This document shows, piece after piece, positions 43,114 through 49,599 of a stretch of 49,599 nucleotides of DNA. Under the pieces are notes generated by a model. It made no database searches. It was given only the letters and a program-made list of their open reading frames with translations, and was not told the DNA's origin. The translations under genes were made by a program, and so were the position numbers. Positions within the stretch are counted from its first letter, which is position 1. The number at the start of each line of letters is the position of its first letter. The DNA comes from Candidatus Gemmiger excrementigallinarum (GTDB lineage Bacteria; Bacillota; Clostridia; Oscillospirales; Ruminococcaceae). The stretch lies in NCBI GenBank assembly GCA_019116445.1, contig DXBP01000067.1:1-49599 (forward strand), written 5' to 3'.

Positions 43114-44892
43114 TCACTCAATTACATGATATTCTTTCAGCAGCTTTTCGATATCTGTTCCGCGGATCTTCTCCAGCAGCTTCTTGACCACCATTTTCTC
43201 CTTGAAACCCAGGTTCATTTCCGTCAGGGGCTTGCCGTCCCGAAGCTGGATGGTGGCGTTCAGCAGATCACGAATGTCGTAAACGCTGCCCCAGACCTCG
43301 GGCACACCACGGTCGATGTCCAGCAGGGTGTAGACAGCCTCCATGCCGGTACGCATGGAATACTCGGTGGTGAAGATGGTATCCCGCTTGGTTTCGGCAA
43401 ACTGGCCCAGGAACGCAAAGTTCACAGCACCCTCGGGCACCACATCAGGACGGTCACCGGCGGCACGGGGCATGAAGAAAGCGGTAATATAGGGCATCAT
43501 CACCGGCACAGTGTTGGCGCTGTGCTCGGCCAGCTCCTCGATCTCCCCCACCGGCACGCCGATGTGGTACAGCCACTCCATACAGATTTCCTTACCGGTG
43601 CACTCCCGCATGGGCTTCTTCACGAAGTCGCCGGGTTTGTCGGAGAACAGGCCGTAAACCCACACCAGGCACTGATCCTTGGGCTGATTCCGGAACTGGG
43701 GCTGACGGTTGATGGTCCAGCTCAGGAGCCAGCCGGAATCCTTCACGGTCACGATGCCGCCGGTAACCACGCCGCCGGTAAAGGGGTCACGCTTGCAGAT
43801 ATTCTTGATATAGGGAATGATCTTCTGATCCAGTGTGGTGACGGTGGCGCTCATCCAGTTGGACTGCTCAGGATCATGGCAGAACTTGTCGGGATGACCG
43901 AAGGAAGGATCCTGCGCGGCAATTCTGCGCCACATATCCCAGCCGCCGCCGGGCTTGATTTCGGGGTTGAAGGGTGCCACGGTGTTCTGGGAACCCATGG
44001 TGGCGTTCTCCACGCAGCCACCGTTGGTAATGAACACCAGATCGTTTTCCGTCAGGTCAACAAACTGATGTTTGCCCTCAGACAGCAGCTCAATACGCTT
44101 TGCCTGCTTTTTACCGGGCTGGATGTCGAACTCCACATTGACCACCTTGGTGTTATAGTGGAACTGGACACCGAAGCCTTCCAGATACTTGACCATGGGC
44201 AGAATCATAGATTCGTACTGGTTATAACGGGTGAACCGCAGAGCCTTGAAGTCCGGCAGACCGCCCACATGGTGGATATAGCGCTTGAGATACAGCTTCA
44301 TTTCCAAAGCGCTGTGCCAGTTCTCAAAGGCAAACATGGTGCGCCAGTAGAGCCAGAAATTGGAGTTCAGCACCTCATCATCGAAGAAATCCGTGATGCG
44401 CTTATCGTACAGGTCTTCATCGGGGGTGAAGAACAGCTTCATGATCTCCATTGCAGCCTTGTCGGACAGACCGAACTTGCCGTCGGTGTGGGCATCCTGA
44501 CCCTGGTTGACGGTTGCCCGGCAGAGGGAGTAGTTGGGGTCTTTCTTATTCAGCCAGTAGTATTCGTCCAGAACACTGACCCCTTCTGTCTCGATGGACG
44601 GAATGGAGCGGAACAAATCCCACATGACCTCGAAATGGTTATCCATCTCCCGTCCGCCCCGCATGACATAGCCTACATCGGGGTACTGCCAGCCATCGCA
44701 TGCACCGCCGGGAATGGGGTCTTTCTCATAGATGTGGATGTTCTGACCCTGCAGCTGTCCGTCACGAACCAGATAGCAGGCGGCAGTCAGAGCCGCAAGG
44801 CCGGTGCCGATGATGTGGGCGGATTTGTTGTCCACGCCCTCGGGCTTTCTGGGACGGGCAAAGGCTTCGTAATTACCGCTGGAATAATACAT
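43114..44892 (-). CDS. ohyA: Oleate hydratase
   Basis: This FAD enzyme adds water to the cis-9 double bond of oleate to give 10-hydroxystearate, a detoxification of unsaturated fatty acids in Gram-positives. The N-terminal dinucleotide motif is IIGTGLAALTAACYL (about residues 27-41). YVMRGGREMDNHFE has the catalytic Glu at residue 82, the same number as in the Staphylococcus aureus enzyme. RYIHHVGGLPDF, RYNQYESMILPM and the C-terminal FTTEYSMRTGMEAVY are family hallmarks. The 592-residue length is normal. AAGGAGG lies before the ATG. A 29-bp palindrome lies upstream of its promoter. Confidence 0.95.
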   Translation of the reverse strand: MYYSSGNYEAFARPRKPEGVDNKSAHIIGTGLAALTAACYLVRDGQLQGQNIHIYEKDPIPGGACDGWQYPDVGYVMRGGREMDNHFEVMWDLFRSIPSIETEGVSVLDEYYWLNKKDPNYSLCRATVNQGQDAHTDGKFGLSDKAAMEIMKLFFTPDEDLYDKRITDFFDDEVLNSNFWLYWRTMFAFENWHSALEMKLYLKRYIHHVGGLPDFKALRFTRYNQYESMILPMVKYLEGFGVQFHYNTKVVNVEFDIQPGKKQAKRIELLSEGKHQFVDLTENDLVFITNGGCVENATMGSQNTVAPFNPEIKPGGGWDMWRRIAAQDPSFGHPDKFCHDPEQSNWMSATVTTLDQKIIPYIKNICKRDPFTGGVVTGGIVTVKDSGWLLSWTINRQPQFRNQPKDQCLVWVYGLFSDKPGDFVKKPMRECTGKEICMEWLYHIGVPVGEIEELAEHSANTVPVMMPYITAFFMPRAAGDRPDVVPEGAVNFAFLGQFAETKRDTIFTTEYSMRTGMEAVYTLLDIDRGVPEVWGSVYDIRDLLNATIQLRDGKPLTEMNLGFKEKMVVKKLLEKIRGTDIEKLLKEYHVIE

Positions 44893-44955
44893 AATTTTTC
44901 CTCCTTGTTATATTGGCATCCTCTATTTGAGAGGTGTTTTTTTGTTTACGCCCTC

Positions 44956-44961
44956 ATTATA
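44956..44961 (-). promoter_or_regulatory. ohyA -10 box with poor -35
   Basis: TATAAT (44961-44956) is perfect on the minus strand. The hexamer 17 bases upstream reads TAGGAA, a poor -35, which suits a promoter needing an activator. A GGAAGA/TCTTCC inverted repeat occupies the spacer. The 29-bp palindrome ends 36 bases upstream of the -10. Confidence 0.6.
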
Positions 44962-44997
44962 TCGGGAAGATTCTTCCTTTCCTATGGACAGAGATAC

Positions 44998-45026
44998 CCC
45001 CTATGCCTGAAATTCAGACACAGGGG
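44998..45026. promoter_or_regulatory. 29-bp palindromic operator candidate, copy A
   Basis: Half-site TTCAGACACAGGGG on the right with a slightly diverged left arm (CCCCTATGCCTGAA), centred on A. A further GTAGG(T)TTGCCT at 45027-45038 is shared with copy B. It lies 106 bases before the ohyA start. A separate strong terminator for the upstream hydrolase exists at 45057-45085, so this palindrome is not needed as a terminator. Confidence 0.7.
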
Positions 45027-45056
45027 GTAGGTTTGCCTGGTTTTTTGACTCGTATC

Positions 45057-45085
45057 GCAAAAAAAGCAGGACCGAAGTCCTGCTT
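45057..45085 (-). terminator. Intrinsic terminator of the hydrolase gene
   Basis: AAGCAGGAC and GTCCTGCTT pair over a TTCG-type tetraloop, followed by TTTTTTT on the minus strand. It overlaps the hydrolase stop codon by a base or two. Confidence 0.85.
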
Positions 45086-46013
45086 ATACCTGGGAATATG
45101 AAGTTGTATGCTGGAATTCATCATAAAAAAGCAAAATATCTTTATATACATCCAGCTTTTTCTCTTCGTTGAGTATCTCATGACGCATATGTTCATACAG
45201 TTTGCTGCTGATATTTGTATAGCCCAGCTCCGATAAAAAAGCGATTAGCTGTTCAAATCGCTTTCTTGATCGAATAACCGGGTCTTCCTCACCGGCAATG
45301 ACAAGAATTGGCAAATGTGGGTTGCTTACATGCCAGTTTCTTTTCTCAAAAGCCGCTTTTTGCAGCCTCAAAAGGTTGACAAACCCATTTGTGGTAAAGA
45401 TAAATCCACATTTCGGATCTTGGTTGTATTGTGCAACATTGGCTTGGTTTTCTGAGAGCCAGCTATTCGGAATCGAATTTCCGGCATTAAACTGCGAAAA
45501 GGCCATAGCATTCAACATTTTATTCGGAGCCTTTTCCTTAATGAAGGGTTTTGAAAGCCTGGCCAGAAGCAGACCAAGCCCCGCTGCCGCATTATAGGTC
45601 GGCGGACCGCACAGAACAACTTTGTCAATTTCCGAATCATATCTTTTCAGATAACCCCGGGCAACAAGCGTACCCATGCTGTGACTAAACAGAAATACAG
45701 GAAGGCCAGAATAGATATGTTTAATATACTTTGTAACGGTATGCAGATCCTCAATGATTGCCTGTTCATTCTCGGTATAGAAAAAGCCATAATCCTCTGC
45801 CTTTTCCACACTTCCACCATGTCCACGATGGTCATGAATAACACACACATATCCATGATCGGAAAGATAATTCATGAAGTCGTAGTATCTCTCCTTGTGT
45901 TCAGCCATACCATGGGAAACCTGAATAACGCCTTTGGGATTCCCCTCTGGCACAATCACTGCGATTTCCAGCCCCAGTCCGTCAAACTCAGAAAGTATTT
46001 TTTCGATTCTCAT
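45084..46013 (-). CDS. Alpha/beta hydrolase, monoacylglycerol lipase/lysophospholipase-like
   Basis: A 309-residue serine hydrolase of the Hydrolase_4 (PldB) group, probably releasing fatty acids from lysolipids or monoglycerides. The oxyanion region is IQVSHGMAEHKERYYDFMNY and the HDHRGHGGS motif is typical of the group. The nucleophile elbow is FLFSHSMGTLVA (Ser near 112). The acid and His lie in VIAGEEDPVIRS and YEHMRHEILNEE. No signal peptide. Its promoter carries the same palindrome as ohyA, so lipid release and hydration of unsaturated fatty acids may be co-regulated. Confidence 0.88.
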   Translation of the reverse strand: MRIEKILSEFDGLGLEIAVIVPEGNPKGVIQVSHGMAEHKERYYDFMNYLSDHGYVCVIHDHRGHGGSVEKAEDYGFFYTENEQAIIEDLHTVTKYIKHIYSGLPVFLFSHSMGTLVARGYLKRYDSEIDKVVLCGPPTYNAAAGLGLLLARLSKPFIKEKAPNKMLNAMAFSQFNAGNSIPNSWLSENQANVAQYNQDPKCGFIFTTNGFVNLLRLQKAAFEKRNWHVSNPHLPILVIAGEEDPVIRSRKRFEQLIAFLSELGYTNISSKLYEHMRHEILNEEKKLDVYKDILLFYDEFQHTTSYSQV

Positions 46014-46111
46014 GTTGCCTCCTTTTCGTTATAAGAGCGAAGAAAAACATCCACTCGGATTTTGTTACCATATTATCAATCATTTTCAAAAACTTTCCAC
46101 AGACAAAATAT

Positions 46112-46140
46112 CCCCTGTGTCTGAAATTCAGACACAGGGG
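46112..46140. promoter_or_regulatory. 29-bp palindromic operator candidate, copy B
   Basis: A perfect palindrome: CCCCTGTGTCTGAA, central A, TTCAGACACAGGGG. It lies 99 bases before the hydrolase start and 34-36 bases upstream of a -10-like TAATAT/GATAAT at 46077-46070. The flanking GTAGG(C)TTGCCT matches copy A. It is 17 bases past the TetR stop, so a terminator role for tetR cannot be excluded in this copy. Confidence 0.7.
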
Positions 46141-46157
46141 GTAGGCTTGCCTAAAGA

Positions 46158-46721
46158 CTATGACCGCATTTTCTCACAACGGTCAATGAGATGCTCCAAA
46201 TCACCGCACTTTAATTCTAAAATCCGCCGAAACCGGGCCATAGCATTCGGGTTCATACCGGTTTCCAGCCAGCCCATAATCATACCGAAGCTGACACATT
46301 TCAGATAATCTACAACGGTGGTATAATCCTCAGATGTCATTTTTCGGTTGCCTAGAACGCCGTCTACATACGTCCTGGCCACATAAGTACAGACCCGCCA
46401 TTGGTATTGCTCATAAATGTCTCGGTTGACGGAATGATAGATATGAAGCACTGCTTTCCGATTGGCCAGAGCAAATTCCAGTGCTGCATTGATACAATCG
46501 TCCAGGGAATCGATGGTAGGATGCCCCCGGATAATCCGCTCCGCATCCTCATCTACAATGCTTTCCACCAATTGCGGCAGGTCCTGGTAATAGTAATAAA
46601 AGGTATTGCGGTTCACGCCGCAGTCATCTACAATATCCCGAATGGTAATTTGGCTCAAAGGCTTCTCGTTCAATAGTTTCACAAATGAATCCCGAATGGC
46701 TTTTTTAGTAAAACTGGCCAT
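46158..46721 (-). CDS. TetR-family regulator
   Basis: A 187-residue protein. The N-terminal helix-turn-helix is TKKAIRDSFVKLLNEKPLSQ, then ITIRDIVDDCGVNRNTFYYY, the standard TetR layout. The C-terminal region (GMIMGWLETGMNPN) resembles the DhaS-type TetR group, some of which activate. It is encoded next to the hydrolase and close to ohyA, both bearing a long palindrome, so it is the obvious candidate reader of that site. It is followed by the palindrome and preceded, 3 bases away, by the small XRE gene. Confidence 0.9.
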   Translation of the reverse strand: MASFTKKAIRDSFVKLLNEKPLSQITIRDIVDDCGVNRNTFYYYYQDLPQLVESIVDEDAERIIRGHPTIDSLDDCINAALEFALANRKAVLHIYHSVNRDIYEQYQWRVCTYVARTYVDGVLGNRKMTSEDYTTVVDYLKCVSFGMIMGWLETGMNPNAMARFRRILELKCGDLEHLIDRCEKMRS

Positions 46722-46724
46722 GCG

Positions 46725-46949
46725 TTACGCCTCCTTATTACACAGTGTAACGACATCTGAAATATCACATTGAAGGGCAACACATATTTTTACAATCGTA
46801 TCCAGATGGACCGGCTGATCTTTTCCCATTTTAGCAATCACGGACGAACTGAGATGTGCCATATTCTGTAAATCTTTTTTCTTCAATTTACGGTCAATCA
46901 ACAGTTTCCAAAGGCTGTTATAAGAAAGGCTAAGCGTTGCATTATCCAT
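46725..46949 (-). CDS. Small XRE/Cro-type regulator
   Basis: This 74-residue helix-turn-helix protein (LWKLLIDRKLKKKDLQNMAH, then SSSVIAKMGKDQPVHLDTI, then CDISDVV) belongs to the YozG/HTH_26 type of short Cro/CI regulators. It lies 3 bases upstream of tetR on the same strand and is probably cotranscribed. Target unknown. Confidence 0.85.
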   Translation of the reverse strand: MDNATLSLSYNSLWKLLIDRKLKKKDLQNMAHLSSSVIAKMGKDQPVHLDTIVKICVALQCDISDVVTLCNKEA

Positions 46950-47169
46950 TTTTCCACCCCACAGTGTTGTGTCATGATATATATTATATCATTTTTTCTT
47001 CTAATACGCAATAGAATTTACACGAAATCGCTATTTTTATATAGTTAATAAAAAGTCCGCCGATTACAAGTCATCACGCAAAAGTTTTTTGGAGACAATC
47101 TTCAGATAGAATTTATATGGATGTTTGCAAAGTAGAAAGGAACAAATACGAAGGAAATTCGTATTTAGT
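46950..47169. other. AT-rich intergenic stretch
   Basis: No gene with a ribosome site is seen. It contains an AT-rich region (TATATATTATATC near 46980) that may hold the minus-strand promoter of the XRE-tetR pair. It also holds AAATACGAA/TTCGTATTT hairpin arms at about 47143-47166, next to the terminator of the disrupted CHAP gene. Confidence 0.4.
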
Positions 47170-47197
47170 AAGATGCCGCCCGGAAGGACGGCATCTT
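47170..47197 (-). terminator. Hairpin at the end of the CHAP gene
   Basis: AAGATGCCGTCC and GGGCGGCATCTT form a 12-bp stem with one G-U and a 4-base loop on the minus strand, 3 bases after the stop. The U-run is weak (TTACT), so efficiency is doubtful. Confidence 0.5.
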
Positions 47198-47199
47198 GT

Positions 47200-48227
47200 T
47201 TAATAGGCGGGAATACCATAACCAAGGATTTCATAATAGCCCACAGAATACTGCCTCTGACGGCAGCTATCACCGGAATTTCCCTCGATGGTATAGACAA
47301 TGCCGTTTTCGCATTTTTCCACGATACCCACATGGTCGGACTGTCCGTCCTGGGGACCGGAAGAACCATTCGGGGAATCCCAATCAAAGAAGATAATCAT
47401 ACCCGGTGTCGGTTCTATACTGTTGTCGGCCCATTGGCCACGATCCTTGAACCACTGGACGCCATTTACACAGCCTGCGAATTTGGGAATAACACCGGTG
47501 TCAATATAGCCGCACTCGTTGGCGCACCAGCTCACAAAGCAGGCACACCATTCCACACGGCCCTCAAAACCGTACCATGACCAATAAGACTGTCCGCCGA
47601 TGTTGCCCACCTGTGACAATGCCACAGCCACAATCGTGTCATCGCTGACGCCGATTCCATACAGCACCGCCGCCCACAGGGAATTGTTTTCCTTTGCCAA
47701 CAGCTCTGCAAGCTGCGCCCGCTGGTCAGCATTGAAACCAAAATAGTCAGCCATTTCCTCAGCGGTTTTATGGCTGACCGTGATATACAGTGTGGTTCGG
47801 GTAACGGTGGTTGTGGTTTCCACGATATTGCCGTTGCCGTCGTCCGATTCTTCAATTACTGTTTCCGTGCTGGTTTCCGTCCGGGAGGAGATTTCATTCA
47901 TCTGCCAGAAGATGTCCTTTAGAATGGCTTTCCTGGCATCGTCCACCGTTGCCACGTCCATGGCATTGTCCGGGTCAGTGGGGTTTTGACCGCATAAACA
48001 GAAAGCATCTCTGGTCAGACGGCACGGGAGCCGGACATTTCCAGTACATCATAGGAGATATTGGCCTTAATGGTGTCAAGTTGGTTTTCGTAATCCTCGT
48101 TGATCTCCCGTACCACTGTCTGCATGGTCTGCCCGGTGCCGGTGTCCTCACCGGAAAAGAAAATACCAAAGCAGGAACCAACGATCAGCCCGATCAGGCA
48201 GATAATGACGATGACAGCTAATATCAT
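47200..48227 (-). pseudogene. Disrupted CHAP-domain hydrolase of a conjugative element
   Basis: The intact-looking C-terminal 253 residues (47961-47200) carry a CHAP amidase domain. The catalytic Cys is in RVEWCACFVSWCANECGY, the His in QSDHVGIVEKC and the Asn in YTIEGNSGD. Upstream, 48227-48015 encodes the expected membrane segment and stalk (LIGLIVGSCFGIFFSGEDTG), ending ISYDVLEMSGSRAV at an in-frame TGA. Beyond that stop the same frame reads PEMLSVYAVK. It then needs a shift near 47979-47985 to enter the CHAP frame. The 5' end is also cut, with an upstream stop. In Tn916- and Tn1549-type elements this protein opens peptidoglycan for conjugation. Confidence 0.8.
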
Positions 48228-48261
48228 ACATCTTTTGATTATTCCACCCGTTTCAGTTCAA

Positions 48262-48298
48262 CAATAAAAAGCTGGTCAGGAATTTTCCCAACCAGCTT
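48262..48298 (-). terminator. Terminator of the relaxase gene
   Basis: AAGCTGGT and ACCAGCTT form an 8-bp stem with a 14-base loop, followed by TTTTTATTG on the minus strand, about 15 bases beyond the relaxase stop. Confidence 0.75.
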
Positions 48299-48312
48299 AT
48301 GTCTATATATTT

Positions 48313-49488
48313 CTACCTCTCATTTCGTTCAGTAAACAAGTTTTCCTTCCATTCGATTTTATGTTTTCGCAGAAGTGATACCATACCTGCTTTTTCCCGT
48401 TTGAGGCGTGCGTTTTCTTTTTCCACCTGCATTCGCCGTGCTCTTTCCTCCATGAGTGCCTGACGGTACCGAGCAGTCTGCTCTCCCAGTCTGTTGGTCA
48501 GATCATTCACTTTCTTTTTCAGACTGTTCAGCACACTTTCCAGCTGCCGGATTTTTTCCTGGGCGGCATCCCGCAGTTTCTGCAGCTGTTCATCCTGACG
48601 GCGGTACACCACATACTGTTTGGCTGCATGGAGCAGGTTTTCAAAGTCACTGCGCGGCAGCGTTACCCGGTCACTCAAAAGCGCCTTTTTCGCACTGACG
48701 GCCTCGATCTTATCAAGGTCCACCACTTGTTTCTGGACCGCCTGCAAGGTGTCCTCTATCTTTTCCACTTCGGTACGTTTCTGCGCAATGGCTGAATCCA
48801 GTTCCTTGACCTCCTTGCTGCGCTCCTGCTTTTTGTACTCCAATACAGACAGGTGTTCTTCGTGGGTGCCGAGTTGCTCCCATTCGATACCATGCTCCTG
48901 CATGATATCCGCCAGCACCTGCTTTTCCCGCTGCACCCACAGATTCCACTCTGTGGCGCTGCGCGTTCCGCCCACAAAGCCCATCTGCGCCAGCGCCTGT
49001 TTGAGGGATACACGGGTATCCATTCCCCGTTTGCTGCCGGTGATATAGGGCACAAAATCAATATGGACATGAGGCGTCGCTTCATCCATGTGCAAATGAG
49101 CAGAAAACATACGCAGTGTGTGGTTTCGTGCTTGAAAGCCATGGACATACGCTTCCAGACATTGCCGGGCAAGTTCCGCCATTTCCGAGCCGATGCCGGT
49201 ATCGTCCTTGTTTCCGATTTGCAGCACAACCTCGTGAAAGGGCTTCTCCTGCCTAGAGGACGCGATTTTTTCATAATAATCTGCAATACGGCGGTCACTG
49301 CGTGTCTGCCTTGCATTGTAACGCTGCTGTGCTGCGTCAAACAGTTCATGGTACACCGTTCGGATATCTTCCTTGCAAAATTCCATGTTCAGATGGCTGC
49401 GGGACGGGTCTACATTGGGAGCATAAAACTCACGGCTGTTATGATTGAGGGAGCCTTTCCCAACCATAGCGCTGATTGTCCTTTTCAA
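48313..49488 (-). CDS. MobV-type relaxase (plasmid recombination/mobilisation protein)
   Basis: Nicks oriT and carries the strand into a recipient. The N-terminal domain has NHNSREFYAPNVDPSR and the HUH metal motif HLHMDEATPHVHIDFVP near residues 132-148. The Ser/Gly-rich TRVSLKQALAQMGF stretch is typical of Pre/Mob proteins. Residues about 215-375 are long coiled coil. The start is a TTG at 49488, 5 bases after AAGGAG; an ATG 21 bases inside is an alternative. It stands next to an oriT-like region and a disrupted CHAP gene, so it is part of a mobilisable or conjugative element. Confidence 0.88.
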   Translation of the reverse strand: MKRTISAMVGKGSLNHNSREFYAPNVDPSRSHLNMEFCKEDIRTVYHELFDAAQQRYNARQTRSDRRIADYYEKIASSRQEKPFHEVVLQIGNKDDTGIGSEMAELARQCLEAYVHGFQARNHTLRMFSAHLHMDEATPHVHIDFVPYITGSKRGMDTRVSLKQALAQMGFVGGTRSATEWNLWVQREKQVLADIMQEHGIEWEQLGTHEEHLSVLEYKKQERSKEVKELDSAIAQKRTEVEKIEDTLQAVQKQVVDLDKIEAVSAKKALLSDRVTLPRSDFENLLHAAKQYVVYRRQDEQLQKLRDAAQEKIRQLESVLNSLKKKVNDLTNRLGEQTARYRQALMEERARRMQVEKENARLKREKAGMVSLLRKHKIEWKENLFTERNER

Positions 49489-49524
49489 AATTTCTCCTTT
49501 CTCCGGCGCAAGCCGGCGAGTTCT

Positions 49525-49586
49525 GTTACTCTTGTCAAGAGTAACGCAAAAGCACTTTTGACACTTCGCATCAAAAGCGCCTTTGC
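49525..49586. other. oriT-like inverted repeats upstream of the relaxase
   Basis: GTTACTCTTG and CAAGAGTAAC form a 21-bp palindrome at 49525-49545. Directly behind it, GCAAAAGCACTTTTGA (49546-49561) pairs with TCAAAAGCGCCTTTGC (49571-49586) over a 9-base loop, 14 of 16 positions. Inverted repeats just upstream of a mobV-type gene are the usual location of the transfer origin. The nic site cannot be named from this alone. Confidence 0.55.
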
Positions 49587-49599
49587 GCCCTGCGGGGCT

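Noticed and set aside
44998..45026. Palindrome as the terminator of the hydrolase gene
   Set aside because: A strong terminator with seven U residues already overlaps the hydrolase stop at 45057-45085. The palindrome has no U-run and recurs before the hydrolase gene at the same promoter distance.
45059..45196. Small minus-strand frame near the hydrolase end
   Set aside because: It overlaps the hydrolase C-terminus in another frame, crosses the terminator, and has no ribosome site.
1..49599. CRISPR array, tRNA or rRNA genes
   Set aside because: I found no regularly spaced direct repeats with spacers, no cloverleaf ending in CCA, and no rRNA-like sequence on either strand.

Overview
The window looks like a chromosome segment of a Gram-positive gut anaerobe of the Oscillospiraceae/Ruminococcaceae (Faecalibacterium, Gemmiger, Subdoligranulum relatives). 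The grounds are a GC-rich, Cys-tolerant coding style, sigma-A type promoters with AGGAGG ribosome sites, and a complete crotonyl-CoA butyrate pathway ending in Ptb-Buk. A T-box leader, an LCP protein, a SEDS protein and a 2-hydroxyacyl-CoA dehydratase activator fit this. Species cannot be fixed from sequence alone.

Region by region. 1-430: a minus-strand T-box leader with promoter and terminator, but no coding start between its terminator and the window edge; an IS200/IS605-like hairpin lies there instead. 469-9950: two minus-strand blocks. The first runs from a ParB-like/BMP fusion through a metallophosphatase, GpsA and a HAD phosphatase to FtsW/SpoVE and a terminator. The second is a membrane protein overlapping an LCP protein that has an EreA-like C-terminal extension. 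9970-13063: queH, a D-2-hydroxyacid dehydrogenase and a CmpB-type membrane protein. 13238-17801: a plus-strand pair, a two-ASKHA-domain dehydratase activator and a dehydratase-like subunit. 17807-23832: rfbC, an ABC polysaccharide exporter and two tandem GT2 enzymes. 23890-25954: 5-formyl-THF cyclo-ligase, a DUF4358 lipoprotein and an XRE/zinc-ribbon membrane regulator.

25985-35156 is the butyrate locus. thl-crt-hbd-bcd-etfB-etfA runs on the minus strand and ptb-buk on the plus strand, with coaD between them. Together they convert two acetyl-CoA to butyrate with electron bifurcation at Bcd-Etf and ATP made by Buk. 35162-38545 holds a YabE-like G5/3D protein, an AzgA-type purine permease and a short-transcript candidate. 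Two homologous ~165-bp promoter/leader elements lie here, and a third, shorter relative sits upstream of queH.

From about 38.5 kb to the end the character changes to an accessory island with AT-rich intergenic stretches. It holds a broken CPBP gene, a DUF308 protein and a small alarmone synthetase. Next come a metK gene overlapping a radical SAM gene behind oleate hydratase, then a lysophospholipase-like hydrolase, a TetR regulator and a small XRE protein. The oleate hydratase and hydrolase genes carry the same 29-bp palindrome the same distance upstream of their promoters. The window ends in a decayed conjugative element: a disrupted CHAP hydrolase, a MobV-type relaxase and an oriT-like set of inverted repeats.
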